64,000 nucleotides of DNA from Aralia elata (taxonomy: Eukaryota > Streptophyta > Magnoliopsida > Apiales > Araliaceae). Positions 34,582 to 46,609 of the stretch are shown piece after piece (the stretch's first letter is position 1; each line of letters starts with the position of its first letter). Where the stretch lies: contig CM068386.1 of NCBI GenBank assembly GCA_034770075.1, positions 40,233,990 through 40,297,989 of the forward strand, read 5' to 3'. The notes under the pieces are model-generated. The model made no database searches and was not told the origin of the DNA. It saw only the letters and a program-made list of their open reading frames with translations. A program made the translations under genes and the position numbers.

Positions 34582-35134
34582 GTATAACTAAAAGTACAAA
34601 TTTGGTTTCATAAATTTTTAGTTCAACTTTTTTCCTTTCCTATCTTAATTAGTGTAAGTACTAACCACATTTATAACAATTACAAATTTTTGGTTCAACC
34701 GTCTCCTTTTCTATCCAAATTAGTATAAGTACTATCAAAATTTGTAATAATTAAGTACTATCCAAATTTGTAAATCTTTCAAAAGATATCCCAATCCATT
34801 AGGAAAAGAAGGTATTTTTTGTTTTTTATCTCTTTCATAGGAAAACAAAATTTCTGAAGAAATTTTACTTTTAGTTCTATAATTTTATTACAAGATTTTT
34901 TATTATAATTTCATGTAAGAGGTATATTGATATTATGTAAGATAATTTTATTATTGCAATCTTATTACGATATTAAGATACCAAAAAAATCTCTAAGCAT
35001 ATCACGTAATTTAATTATATTACTATTAGTCATGAATTTAATTATTAAATTAATATCTTTACTAAATTAAATTCATTAAAACTTAAAGTTTTACCAATCA
35101 CACGATTAATGGTATTAATAATCAATAATACTTT
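34582..35134. other. AT-rich locus sequence, diverged copy of 1180-1800
   Basis: No gene. Shares ordered segments with 1190-1800 and more weakly with 260-620, such as 'tttttggttcaacc', 'ctatccaaatttgtaaa' and 'ttaattatatta.tattagtc'. Confidence 0.5.
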
Positions 35135-35297
35135 GGTGACAAAAGAATGGCTATAAAAAATAGATACAAATTAAAATGATGTAGCTGGTGATAATTGGTT
35201 GATATCAATAGGTTCACCTATATATGGTGGATCATGTACTAATTTCACTTTGTCACATCATTTTGTAAGTTAGTCTTAGTAAAATTCTTTTGTCACC
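35135..35297. mobile_element. MITE-like element (163 bp)
   Basis: Perfect 14-bp terminal inverted repeats GGTGACAAAAGAAT / ATTCTTTTGTCACC, non-coding interior with a further 'gatgt..acatc' arm. No clear target duplication. Confidence 0.65.
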
Positions 35298-35319
35298 ATA
35301 TAGTACTCATTAATAATAT

Positions 35320-35539
35320 GGGAAAAAGTAATCTAAGGTATGCCTTAGTCAAGCTTGGCTAAGGCTACTTAGTTTAACTTTAGTAAAACGACGTAGTTTT
35401 ACCCTTAGGGTTAAGTTTTTCATTGTTGGGTTTTATATAAAAAAAATCTTTAATTATAATATTTATACAAAACTACGTCGTTTTGTTAAGTAGCCTTAGC
35501 CAAGCTTGACTAAGGCATGCCTTAGATTACCTTTTCTCC
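35320..35539. mobile_element. MITE with 8-bp duplication (220 bp)
   Basis: The ends form inverted repeats of about 70 bp: 'aaggtatgccttagtcaagc' on the left mirrors 'gcttgactaaggcatgcctt' on the right, and the arms continue to 'aaacgacgtagttttac'. AATAATAT flanks both sides (35312-35319 and 35540-35547). An 8-bp duplication fits a hAT-type non-autonomous element, although the termini (GGGAAAAAGT / GGAGAAAAGG) are not classic hAT ends. Confidence 0.78.
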
Positions 35540-35547
35540 AATAATAT

Positions 35548-36190
35548 ATGTGTTTTTACGAAACATAATAACTGTACACTAATATATAAAGAGACAAAAT
35601 AAGGGTAATATGGTACCTTTTAGGGTTATAATAAATTTTCTTTAGCTGCAATAAATTTCCTCTAGCAAAAGTTATTACATAGAGTATTGTCGGTTGCGAT
35701 TAATATTTATTATGAATATATCTATTACTATATATAAAGAGATAAAATGGGGACAATTGTTGGTTTGGTAGTCCTTTTAGGGCCGCAATAAATTCTTTCA
35801 AGCGGATGTTATAGGCCACAATAAATTTTCTCTGGCGAAAATTAATACCCTCATTTTTTTCATACGTTACAATCCTCCTATAATAATTCGTTGAATATAA
35901 CCAAAATGTAACCCCTACATTCACTTATTGTCTTAGTATTGTGGGAGTTACAACTCAATAATATCCTATTAGTAGATGAGAGTTATATGTGTTACATTTT
36001 CATAGGTTACATTATGTATATAGATGGACGATCTAGAGAAGGTGTAGGAGAATGAAAATGATAGTAAATACACACCATATTGGAGTTCTCTTACTCGGAG
36101 ATTAAGACATAGAATATGGGACATGATACTACGTTAGTGATGTTGCCACTGAAGCCATTTAGAACGATGGAAATTGTGGCCATCCTCATC
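35548..36190. other. Non-coding, with an internal diverged duplication
   Basis: Two related segments (35575-35670 and 35725-35850) share 'atatataaagagacaaaat', 'ccttttaggg' and 'gcaataaatt.c.t..agc'. No gene seen. Confidence 0.5.
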
Positions 36191-36999
36191 ATTGTAGACA
36201 CCTAAAATTGTGCACTTGTTTTTTAACCTTGGCAAGAGGACAAAAATGTTATTTTACTCCAATGCCAAGATGGCCGAGCAAATATCGCAAGTTGGAAACA
36301 AGTATATAAAGCTATCACCACAATACCCGAGCAGGGCAAGATGGTTGATTAGCTGGCGTATTCAGGAAGATACTTTTCTACTTTTTGCTCCATCTTTCCA
36401 AACCTAAAATTAGTTAAGCCCAATGTCATTGTGTAGTAGAGGTTGAGAACAAGTATATGAAGCCCCCACAAAGGCCTCCAAACAACCAACTATGCAAAGC
36501 AAGGCGAATGACTAGCTGACATCTACCAAGGGATGGTTTTTCCCCTTTTTCCCTATCTTCTCAAACTCGAAATTGAGCGAACCATATATCATTTCGAAGC
36601 TCTCGGAAAGAGCTTTCCGGAATAATATGACACGTCTCCTAAATCTTTCTGAATTGAAAATTATGGACGTAAGCGCAACACGAAAAATTGACTTCGCCAC
36701 ACGAAAACCGAGCAAGTGGGGCCCACCTTAGGCCAGCTGTAGGTATACCTGCGGCCAACCTCCATCATACCTGCGGCTGCCCTATTTCCCCTACACTGAA
36801 CCTTGAAAGCGGATTGGTACTGGACAACTAGGACATCTAATGCACTGATAGCAAGCAACCTGAAAGCTTCATCTTCCAAGCAAGCTCAGGACTTTCCCTT
36901 AAGTACGAGCGAGAAAGCCAACCCACAAGAAGTAAGGCCCTATAAAGTGAGAAGGGCAGAGGAGCAATAATCCCTTGAGTCCCAGAAGGCTAATAAAAT
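36191..36999. other. Unresolved stretch, possible LTR fragment
   Basis: Less AT-rich than its surroundings. It begins with TGTAGACACCTAAAATTG, a common plant LTR start, and has a TATA-like 'ccctataaagtgag' near 36938. No partner LTR, target duplication or coding domain was found. Short frames here have no recognisable content. Confidence 0.3.
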
Positions 37000-38690
37000 A
37001 AATGGTTAAATGATGTCATAAATAAGGAAAATGTGATTTTTAAGCTTGGATACTCCTAATATTATATATTCTGACTATTGAGGGGTATTTTGGTAATATT
37101 TAATGAGAAATAATATTTATGACCTTTTATGGGTAGTAAAGGAGTTGTTTAATAAAGGGTAAAACAATTAGAATAAATTGTTTATTCACCTAATAACTTA
37201 TTAAAATATTATTATGATATTTGTAATATAAGAATTCGATATTTTTTTAAGTAAACAAAGAAATATTAAGATTAAAACTTCATGGAAATATTATTGAATG
37301 GGTAATAATATTTGTTTTAAGCATTAATAAATGATTAAGATATTATTAAAATGGCTAATAATATTAGATTAAAATATTATTAATGATATGAGAATTAAAA
37401 TATTATTAAGAGATTAATAATATTAGATTAAAGTATCATTGGATGATTAAAATATTATTAAGATGTTAATAACATTAGTAAACGAATAAAAGTGTTATTA
37501 GTGGACTAATAATACCAAGAGGTGAATTAAATATTATCAGGATTGATAATATTAAGTGTCTTATAGGATTTACGATAGTTTATTAACTTATGTGTGCTAT
37601 GTGATTTGCTTAATTGTTAAATAAATAGCATAAGTAAGCGTATCGATATACAACTACGCAGTACTAATTGGTAGATCGACGTTATCAATGTTAGGTTCTT
37701 CAAGGCCAATTAGTTAAAGCTAGAATTACTTGTAGCTGAGCAGACAGGCAAGTTCCCTAACTCAAACTCGAGTTATTATTTTCGAAGCATGTTAGTGAAT
37801 AATTATTCTTGATTATTCACATCTATACTGGTTATTGAGATTCGCACCTCGTGCAATTGAATTCCTATTCTATTGTTATTGAACTGTGAATTGGATTAAA
37901 GTTCTTTCAAGTATGATCTGTTTATGAGATAAATCTATGCTATTTGTATCAGTTAGATCAATCATGTCTAAATTTGTTGAATCAAAGGTATTTTAAAAGC
38001 TGTTTTTATTAAATTGTTATGGTAAGAACTCTTGGCTGAGAAAAGGATAAATTTGATTAAGGCATGATATCAATGCTGGTTTATTAAGTGTTTATGCATA
38101 AATCATGGGGTATGAAAGGCTGATCCCCCTGATTACCAAAACTTTTAAGAGATCCAGTTTAAATGCTGAGAAGCTTGGCAAATGTCTATGGTTATTTCCA
38201 ACCACTCAGTAATCGCAATTCAATTATTCGAATATTCAACTGTTGCCTATTAATTCATGTTTCTTCACAATTTTATACTGTTGTTGAACATTGAAAGCGA
38301 AATTTCCTTCTATTCATGATATATCTCCCTTGTGTATAAACTTGCTAAGCAAACTAGTTGCTTACCCTTGCTATATCATGATCTTTATTTCAGCTAAGGC
38401 AGAAACGTCTAAAGGGGACAAAGGAAAAGGGAAGGTGCAAGAGTAGTTGCCTGATATGGCTTATGCACTAGTTTATCTTAAATGTTATTTGGCTATGTGA
38501 ACTCTTATTGTATTGAGGGTAGGTTTTAAGTTAAGGTTAAAGAACCTTGGGACCATGATTGTAAGACTTTATTACTATTTCGAAAAACAATGTATGTTTA
38601 TTATTCCGTATTAGTTAGAAAGTATGTTTGTTGTTGAGTATCGTGAACACCGAATTCGAGGTTAGGAAACCCGGATTTGGGGGTGTCACA
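37000..38690 (+). repeat. Gypsy-type LTR (left boundary uncertain)
   Basis: The right end GGGGGTGTCACA at 38690 is the same as the G1 LTR end. An internal 'ggctgatcccc' and a small open segment ending KGKGKVQE before a stop (38393-38446) also resemble G1. It interrupts the integrase start of the Copia fragment to its right. The other half of that Copia is not found to the left, so it may be a 3' LTR or a rearranged copy rather than a simple solo LTR. The left boundary lies somewhere near 36990-37020. Confidence 0.6.
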
Positions 38691-39380
38691 TGTACCAACT
38701 CTAACTATCCTGCAACTCTTTTTCCATGTCCATTAAATGGAGATTTAGTCATCTTTTTCATGAGACAAGACTCACAAATTGGATATGATTTAAAATCAAA
38801 TGGCTCTAAAAGCCCATCTTTATGCAACTTGTTTAGTCTTGTTTCATTAATATGACCGAGTCTGCAATGCCATACGAAGGTATGATTCACATCATCTCTT
38901 TTCCTTTTATTAGTTTGTTCAATTTGTAAAATATTTTCATGTAAGTCAAGTACGTAAAGACCATTAATTAATCTACCAGTTTCATGCAAAACATTGTCAT
39001 TATAAATAGAACAACTATTGTTCTTTATTATAATATTAAAACCTTCCTTGTCCAACAATGGAATTGAAATAATGTTTCTAATAAGAACTGGAACATAATA
39101 ACAACTTATTAAATTAATTGATTTGCCATAAGGCAATGCTAAACAATAAGTTCCTACGGCTAATGCAACAACCTTTGCTCCATTCCCCACGCGCAGGGTG
39201 ACTTCTCCTTTGTTTAGCTTTCTACTTCTGCTTAGTCTCTGCAAAGAATTGCATATGTGAGACCCACAACTAATATCCAATACCCAAGTACAACTTTGAC
39301 TTACATAAATATTTATTTCAATCATGAACAAACCTGTATCTGTAGCTGAAGCTGAAGCTTCTCCAAGCTTATTTTGGTTC
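38691..39380 (-). pseudogene. Protease and pre-integrase of Copia fragment C2
   Basis: The protease site reads WVLDISCGSHIC where DTGCGSH is expected, so both Thr and Gly of the active-site triad are changed. The two changes fit C-to-T and G-to-A transitions. The pre-integrase part has HCRLGHINETRLNKL and CESCLMKKMTKSPF. It ends inside ..LELVH, where the integrase core should begin (HTDVCGP-like), because an LTR interrupts it at 38690. Confidence 0.82.
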
Positions 39381-40114
39381 TGCTTTGCAAGATACTCCTT
39401 GCAGTTTCTCTTTCAATGTCCAGGCTTATTGTAGAGGAAGCAAACTCCTTTGCTATCAGCATCAGCCTTTTTCTTATCCTTAGGTTTCGCCTTTCCTTTT
39501 GCCTTCTTGGGATTTTTCTTCTTTTCAGAATATCTTTTGGCCCTTTTCCGCTTCTTGGAAGAATCGTCTACAAGCAAAACTTGGTATTTCTTCATTGGAA
39601 AGTGACTCTCAGTAGTTTTCAACATGTTAAGCAATTCAGGCAAACTGACATCAAGCTTATTCATGTGAAAGTTCACAATAAATTGTGAAAAGGAGTCCGG
39701 GAGTGACTGCAAGATCAGATCTTGGGTCAACTCACCATCCATGATAAAACCCAGCTGTCCCAACTGTTCAATCAAATTGATCAACTTTAGGACATGTGTC
39801 TGCACTGTAGTGCCATCGGTCATCCTAGATCGGAAGAGCTCTTTAGATATTTCATATCTAGCCGACCTACTTTGCTCACCATACAAATCCTGAAGGTGTA
39901 GCAACATAGTAAGAGCATCCATTTTCTCATGTTGACGCTGTAACTCGTTATTTATGGATGCTAACATGATGCACTGAGCTACCTGTGCATCATCCTGCCA
40001 CTTTTTAAAAGTAGCCAGCTCTTCCTCAGAGGCATTTTCTGCAACTGTTGCAGGAACAGGCGAGTTAAGGACATACGCCAGCTTTTCAGCTGTGAGAACT
40101 ATTCTCGGATTCAT
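39381..40114 (-). pseudogene. Gag of Copia fragment C2
   Basis: A 233-residue frame from 40114 (MNPRIVLTAEKLAYVL). The UBN2-type capsid shows QCIMLASINNELQRQ, LHLQDLYGEQSRSARYEI and LILQSLPDSFSQFIVNF. A Lys-rich linker follows. The zinc knuckle CFLYNKPGH*KRNC has lost its second Cys (to Tyr) and has a TGG-to-TGA stop inside. The clade is a non-Sirevirus Copia, not resolved further. Confidence 0.85.
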
Positions 40115-40466
40115 TAACTAATCCGTGTAATTTGGTCTGATTAATTTGTTAGCATCAAGTAAGCTTCACAGTGATAGTGAATTAACCATTTGTAAAATTC
40201 TGCAGGTGAAATTTAATTAACAACATTAACATGCATTCTTTTACTAATCGCCAGATTAATTTAGGTCTTTATTAAAATAGTGTCTCCTGCTATTTTTTTA
40301 AAACTATATAACCCTCTTTGTATATAGTTCGACAGATCTTGTATTTATGGCTTTGGAAAATCTGCTTAGTGAGAATGGATCCAATTGCAATAAATATATA
40401 GCCTTGTGTGTGCACAACAAACATCATATTTATTTAAAAGGTAGACAACTATTTTCGATACCAACC
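40115..40466 (-). other. Leader of C2 with a primer-binding-like site
   Basis: Non-coding. It contains 'ccttgtgtgtgcacaacaaa' (40403), which recurs twice at 61558 and 61649, on the other side of element G2. Just left of G2 it reads, in the sense direction, GGTTGGTATCGAAAATAG, which resembles a tRNA-Met primer-binding site. This could be the C2 site or a trace of a second G2-type internal region. Confidence 0.45.
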
Positions 40467-41615
40467 TGTGACGCCCCCAAATTTAGATACTTGTACCTCG
40501 AATTCGGTGCTTCACGATTCACCTCATACATCATATAAATAACAGTTAATAGCAGAAGATTAGAAATAACTACATTAATACAATATAATGATCCTTGTCC
40601 AATATTTTCCAAGTGAATGAATGTTCAACACTGAGTAGTCGCTATGGACCAAAACTCTTACTAGAATTAACAGTATTCACTGATAACCCACAATATAAAC
40701 AAGTACAATAGGTGATCAGTCTAAAGTACCCTATCTTATGCATAACATTCAAACATGTTTTTCGCGTGCGTGTCGGTCTCCCAGATTATAAGAGTCCGCA
40801 CCAAAGCAATTGGTTTGGATCACTTTCTAATTCATGGGTATTGGTCTAGCCAAAACAAATGGCATAGACACTCTTCTCAACACATTTGGGAACAATTAAT
40901 ATGCCCAGTATTCACCAAAACGATTCGAAGAATTATTTCAAGAATATAGTCATGGTTTAATCAGATTTCAGAATATAAATATTAATTTTCATGAATTTAT
41001 ATATGACAAGAATTATTCTAACATTTATTTACTTATACGATCAATAAGAGTACAAGTTAAGGTACTGGCTTGAGTCGTTGATTATATCCGATCTTGACTT
41101 CTTATCCTTTGGATAACGTATTTTTATCATAATGGTTAATCTTCATTAACCCATAAATATAAATCTTAATCGATCTAATTTACTAGCCTTAGATAACTAT
41201 GACTTCACAAACAATTTTATTTATTAGTTGCTTCTTTATTTATCACTCTCTTTATTCCGTTTAATGGTTTTCTCAGTTATTCCACAAATAAAATAATCTT
41301 TTATTATTTTAAGGGTTCACACCTTATTGTATTCATAAAGTATTCTTACTTTAGTTATTAACATTTAATTACTCATTGAGTAGTTTTCTCAATTATTATT
41401 CATACTTTATCATTCAACAACTAATTTAGGTATTACTTTGATTTATAATTAGAGATGTCTCTTTATATCACTCTAATTATTTATGTCTCATTTGTCCACA
41501 ATTAAATAATCTTCAAAATTATTCAATTGTTTATTATTATTCCATAATTAAAATAATTATTAATCCCTTAATATTATTTTAATTAGAATACGCTTTAATA
41601 TTATCTTAATTACTA

Positions 41616-41770
41616 ATCCACAATTAAAATAATCTTTATTATTATTTTAATTGTTTATACTTTATTAATCCACAATTAAAATATTCTTTATTATTATTTT
41701 AATTGTTTACAATTTATTAATCCACAATTAAAATAATCTTTATTATTATTTTAATTGTTTAAGTATAATT
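41616..41770. repeat. Tandem AT-rich units of about 52 bp
   Basis: Three units of 'ccacaattaaaataat' followed by 'attattattttaattgtt'. Each unit is itself an inverted repeat (AATTAAAATAAT / ATTATTTTAATT). The same array is at about 57700-57850 in the right LTR. Confidence 0.75.
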
Positions 41771-42785
41771 ATTTTAATTAATTAATTATTAATAAATTTT
41801 AATTATTATTTATTTATTTTTATTTTTTTATTTTTTTATTATTTTAAATCTGGTCCGACCCAGTTTAACCCGACTCAGACCTATTTGACTCGACCCGACC
41901 CGGTTTGATCCGAATCCGGCCAACTGGGAAACCAACCCAGCGCTGGGATTTACTCATGGAATAGCACCCCGGCGCTGGGAGGCAGGGAACCCAAATTCTA
42001 TTTTTCAACATTTTGATTATTTATCCCTTTTGATTCAATCTTTCATAACTTGTTCATTTCATATCTAAATAAGTTCAAAATAATTCTATTATTTCATAAA
42101 CTCATATATCTTCAATATTTGATCTCTTAAATAATTTTCCAAAATATTTATTTAGGTCAAAATATTAATTCTTCAAGTTAGGGTTTTCATTCCGATATGT
42201 TTTATGAAACGATTCGCCACAGGTTCGTTATAAGTCCGTTTTCGACGATTCCACTTGGGTTGTTTTCGTAGTTCATAGTTCAACATCAAATTTTTAGATT
42301 ACACAAACAACTTGCACATTTTATTTTATTTAATTCCAAATCTCATGTTTTCAAGCATTCTAGTTTAGGTTTTGTGTTAACATGCATTCTTCTTTTTCCT
42401 TTGGACATAAAATCACATGCAAGGTATATGAATCACATATTCTCCTTCCAATATTCATCCTTATATCTTCAGATCCTTCATGATCACACAATAAATAGAA
42501 CTCCCACAACCAAGCATGCATTTTCTACTTATAAACAAAATATACTAACTTAACCTACAAAATTAAAGCTAGGTTATGGTCATACCTTCTTGATGCACTT
42601 TTTCTATTACTAATAAAGCCTAAGTAACTCTCCACTTTCTCCTTCCTTCTTGAATTCCCCTTGAGCTACCAAAGTGCAAGAGAGTCCTTCTTTGTTTCTT
42701 CTTTTTCTTTCAATTTTTATAACTCTCTCTAATACTTAGAATTTGTAAGTAAGGAAGTAAACTTAGATGAAGAAATAGGTGTCTC

Positions 42786-42795
42786 CTATTTATAG
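42786..42795 (-). promoter_or_regulatory. TATA box of the G2 LTR
   Basis: Sense CCTATAAATAGGAGACACC. The same sequence is at 60652-60661 in the right LTR, where as part of the 5' LTR it would drive the element RNA. Confidence 0.7.
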
Positions 42796-43004
42796 GAAAA
42801 TTATTATCCAATAACCAAGTTATTAACCAAAGGTAGAAGAGTATTTGGTGAAAAGTTTCACCAAACCTCCTCTTTAAGTACTTCTAGCCCAATGGTCTAG
42901 TTAATCATTCTCCCACATGGCCAAACTTGCAAGGATGGGCAAAATTTTCAGCATTCTTGGCTTCTTAGAGGGGGTGGTCGGTTGGGAGGTAGTATACATA
43001 GATA

Positions 43005-43056
43005 CTATATATATATATATATATTTCTTTTTGTTGTGCCATGCTTGCTTACTTAC

Positions 43057-43094
<38 letters not shown>
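43005..43094. repeat. Compound (AT)n and (AC)n microsatellites
   Basis: Two TA runs (43005-43023 and 43057-43079) and an AC run (to 43094). The right LTR has a longer TA run at 60866-60926 instead. Confidence 0.9.
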
Positions 43095-43458
43095 CTCTTA
43101 CCCATCCTATTACACATTGGGCTAACCCAAAATAATATTCATTGGGCCACTAATTTAGCCCAATTTGGACTAAGCACAATTATTTCCCTATTGGGCTCAA
43201 TTGCAACTTCATCATCATTAATTACTTGGGCTAATTCCCAACACTTTTAAACCTATCACATTGGGCCTAATTTAAGTGTCACATTAGTCCATCATATTAA
43301 TCAATCCTTTCCCAATTAATTACTTAAACAAGTAATTAATCCATCTTACTCATTATGCGACACAAAGCATATCATATAAACTTAGTCAAACTCATCATTA
43401 TCATTATTATATTTCTCAATTGCCACATACTCAATTTAATTGAATTATTGAGGTTCAC

Positions 43459-43517
<59 letters not shown>
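43459..43517. repeat. (AC)n(AT)n microsatellite near the LTR end
   Basis: AC units then AT units. The matching run in the right LTR is 61308-61361, with different repeat numbers. Confidence 0.92.
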
Positions 43518-43522
<5 letters not shown>

Positions 43523-43584
43523 TATAATTTTTACACGTACTCCTTTCATTTCTAATATTATTTACAAAATTCTTGGGTATTACA

Positions 43585-43597
43585 TCCTTCCCTCCTT
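43585..43597 (-). promoter_or_regulatory. Polypurine tract of element G2
   Basis: Sense AAGGAGGGAAGGA directly before the 3' LTR, like the G1 tract. Confidence 0.85.
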
Positions 43598-43602
43598 ATA
43601 AA

Positions 43603-43620
43603 GATTCCGTCCTCGGAATC
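43603..43620 (-). other. Conserved hairpin beside the polypurine tract
   Basis: GATTCCG-TCCT-CGGAATC forms a perfect 7-bp stem with a 4-base loop, 18 nt from the LTR as in G1. The sixth pair is C-G here and T-A in G1. Confidence 0.7.
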
Positions 43621-43629
43621 GATATAAGG

Positions 43630-45278
43630 TTACATAAAGAGATGGGGATAATCTCTCCTCATCCTATCTTCTAACTCCCACATAGCATCCTCGGCATTGT
43701 GGTTTCGCCAAACTACTTTTACAGAAAGTATAACTTTATTTCGTAATACCTGCTCTTTTCTATCTACTATCTGCACCGGAATTTCCTCATATGTCAGATC
43801 CTTCTCTATTTGGATGGGCTCATAGGATATCACATGTTTATAGTCGTGTTTATATGGTCGTAGCACTAATACATGGAACACATTGTGGATATGCTCCAGT
43901 TCAGGAGGTAAAGCTACCTCATACGCCATTTCGCCTATCCTTCTCAATACTTCGAATGGTCCTATGAACCTCGGACTCACTTCCCTTTCTTACGGAACCT
44001 TATCTTTCCTTTCCAGGGAGATACCTTTAGAAACACAAAACTACCATTTTCAAATTCTCGGCTTTAACGGTGCAAATCTGCATATTTCTTATGCAGATCT
44101 TGAGCTGCTACCAGTCTAGCTTTTATTGTCTTCACGACATTTGTTGTTTGTTGGATATATTCTGGTCCCAAAAGTCGTCGTTCTCTGACCTCAACACAAG
44201 ATAACGGTGTTCGACACTTCCTTCTGTAGAGAGCTTCATATGGCGGCATACCGATACTTGCGTGATAACTATTATTATAAGCAAATTCCACGAGGGGTAA
44301 GTGATCATCCCAGTTCCCTTTGAAATCCATCACACAAGCTCTAAGCATGTCTTCTAGTGTCTGTATTATCCGCTTGCTCTGTCCGTCAGTTTGAGGATGA
44401 TAAGTAGTACTCATTCTCAATTGTGTTCCCATTCTTTCTTGTAAGCTCTTCCAAAAGTTCGACATGAAGCGTAGATCTCTATCCGAAACAATTGACACTG
44501 GCACTCCATGGCGCGACACAATTTCTTTGATGTACAACTTTGCTAACTGATTTAAATCGAATCAGATCTTTATTGGTAGAAAATGTGTCGATTTCATTAA
44601 TCGATCCATAATAACCCAAATGGCATCATAACCCTTTTGTGTGACTAGTAGTCCCATCAAAAAATCCATCGTAATGTGCTCCCATTTTTATTCCAGTATT
44701 TCCAATGGTTGAAGTAGACCGCTTGGCCTCTGATGCTCTACTTTTACCCTTTGACAGGTTAGACACTTGCTGATGTATTCTGCGACTTCTCGTTTCATGT
44801 TGGGCTACCAGAAATTTTGGCGAAGATCTCGGTATATTTTCGTGCTTCCCGGATGAATAGAATATGCCGAGTTGTGTGCCTCGTGCAAAATTTCCTCTCT
44901 TAATTCAGACACGACTGGCACCCACACCCGTTCTTCAAATCTCAGGATACCATCTTTATCTATCCTGAACTTTTCCTCCTCATTTTATGTTATCCTTTTC
45001 TTTATCCTCTCCCATTCCTCATCATTCCTTTGTGCCTTCTTCACCCTATCCAATAACATTGGACGAGCTTCCATTATGAATACCCTCTCTGTTGCCTCTT
45101 TCGGACTTTTCACTTCTATCTCCAGTCTTGTCATTTCCTGTACCAGCTCCTCCTGAGTCGTCAGCATGCAAAATTTTTCCTTCCATTTCATACTCAACGC
45201 ATCTGCTATCACGTTTGCCTTCCCCAGATGATAAAGAATTTCACAGTCATAATCTTTGATTAATTCCAACCACCTCAT
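43630..45278 (-). pseudogene. Integrase and chromodomain of element G2 (broken)
   Basis: Starts with the end of RNase H (GKANVIADALSMK). The integrase core is marked by VSIVSDRDLRFMSNFW, TYHPQTDGQSKRIIQTLED and EFAYNNSYHASIGMPPYEALY (44064-44537). The chromodomain region has VDRKEQVLRNKVILS, KVVWRNHNAEDAMWELEDRM and a complete ending RRDYPHLFM. The chromodomain is open here, unlike in G1. Stops and frameshifts near 43981, 44063, 44540 and 44985 disable the rest. Confidence 0.88.
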
Positions 45279-46609
45279 TTACGCATATTGAGCTCCTTCT
45301 GTGTTAAGATATATTTCAGACTCTTGTAGTCTGTATATATTTCACATTTCTCCCCATAAAGATAATGTCTCCAGATCTTTAATGTAAAAACTACAGCCGC
45401 TAACTCCAAGTCATGGGTAGGGTATCGCTTCTTGTAATCTTTCAATTGTCGTGACGCATACGCAATGACCTTGCCATGTTGCATTAGCACACAACTAAGA
45501 CCTTTGTGTGACGCATCACTATATACTATAAAACCTCCCGTATCATCCGGTAGGGATAATACCGGCGCCTCGCTTAATCTCTTCTTCAATTCCCTAAAAC
45601 TTTCTTCTCACTTTTTAGTCCAAACAAACTTCACCGTCTTCCTCGTTAGATTGGTCAACGGGGTTGCTATTTTAGAAAAATCTTGGATAAATCTTTGATA
45701 GTACCCAGCTAACCCTAAGAAACTTTGCACCTTCGTTACCGTCTTTGGTTGTTCCCAGTTACTCACTGCCTCCACTTTCGCAGGATCCACTGAGATTCAA
45801 TCTTTGTCTATCACATGTCCTAAAAACTGTACCTTTTTCATCTAGAATTTGCACTTAGAAAATTTTGCATACAATTTCTCCCTTCTCAGTGCCTCCAACA
45901 CTACTTTCAGATGCTTAGCGTGTTCTTCCTTGGTCTTTGAGTAGATCAAGATGTCGTCAATGAAAACTACCACAAACTTATCTAAATATGGCTTGAAAAC
46001 TCGATTCATCAAATCCATAAATGTTGTCGGCGCGTTCGTCAAACCGAAAGACATTACCAAAAATTCATAGTGTCCATGCCTCGTTCGGAATGCAGTCTTA
46101 GGCACATCCTCTTTTCTTACCTTTAACTGATGATATCCAGTTCTCAAATCTATCTTCGAGAAATGTCTTGCTCCTTTCAGTTAGTCAAAAAGATCGTCGA
46201 TTCTTGGCAATGGATACTTATTCTTGATCGTTGCTTTGTTCAACTTTTGGTAGTCAATACAAAGCCTCATCGATCCGTCCTTCTTCTTGACGAACAACAC
46301 TGGTGCTCCCCATGGAGACACACTTGGCTGAATATATCCCTTATCTAGTACTTCTTAAAGTTGTATCATCAATTCCTTCATTTTTACTAGCGCCATACGA
46401 TATGGGGCTTTCGAAATTGGTGCAGTCCCTGGCACTAGATCTATTACGAATTCGATTTTCCTGTCTGGTGGAAGACTAGGTAAATCATTCGAAAATACGT
46501 CCTGATACTCTTTCACTATCGGTATATTCTTCATTTCTACTCCCTTTTTCTCGATATCTACAATATAGGCTAAATAGCCTATACACCCTTTCCTTAATAA
46601 CTTTTTAGC
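45275..46609 (-). pseudogene. Reverse transcriptase and RNase H of element G2 (broken)
   Basis: Motifs in order: RLCIDYQKLNKAT-like near 46250, RTGYHQLKVRKEDVPK, MSFGLTNAPTTFMDLMN, catalytic VFIDDILIYSK near 45960, VQSFLGLAGYYQRFIQDFS, and RNase H YSDASHKGLSCVLMQ and LELAAVVFTLKIWRHYL. A TAA stop at 46356 and shifts near 45840 and 45790 break it. Confidence 0.87.

Larger units (their letters stand above)
40467..43584 (-). repeat. 3' LTR of element G2
   Basis: Sense TGTAATACCCAAG to GGGGGCGTCACA, 3118 bp. Landmarks from left: a short GC-rich segment with 'gacccg' repeats and 'cccagcgctggga' (41850-41990), tandem AT-rich units, a TATA box, and dinucleotide repeats near the end. It lacks about 60 bp present in the other LTR near 56827. 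Confidence 0.88.

Noticed and set aside
36210..36879. Short frames that might be a host gene
   Set aside because: No recognisable domain, start context or splice pattern. The surroundings look like a retroelement LTR.
41616..41770. Regularly spaced repeats resembling a CRISPR array
   Set aside because: Units are tandem AT-rich LTR sequence without unique spacers, and the genome is a plant.
42901..43250. Tyr/Ile/His-rich small frames on both strands
   Set aside because: They are translations of (AT)n and (AC)n microsatellites in the G2 LTR.
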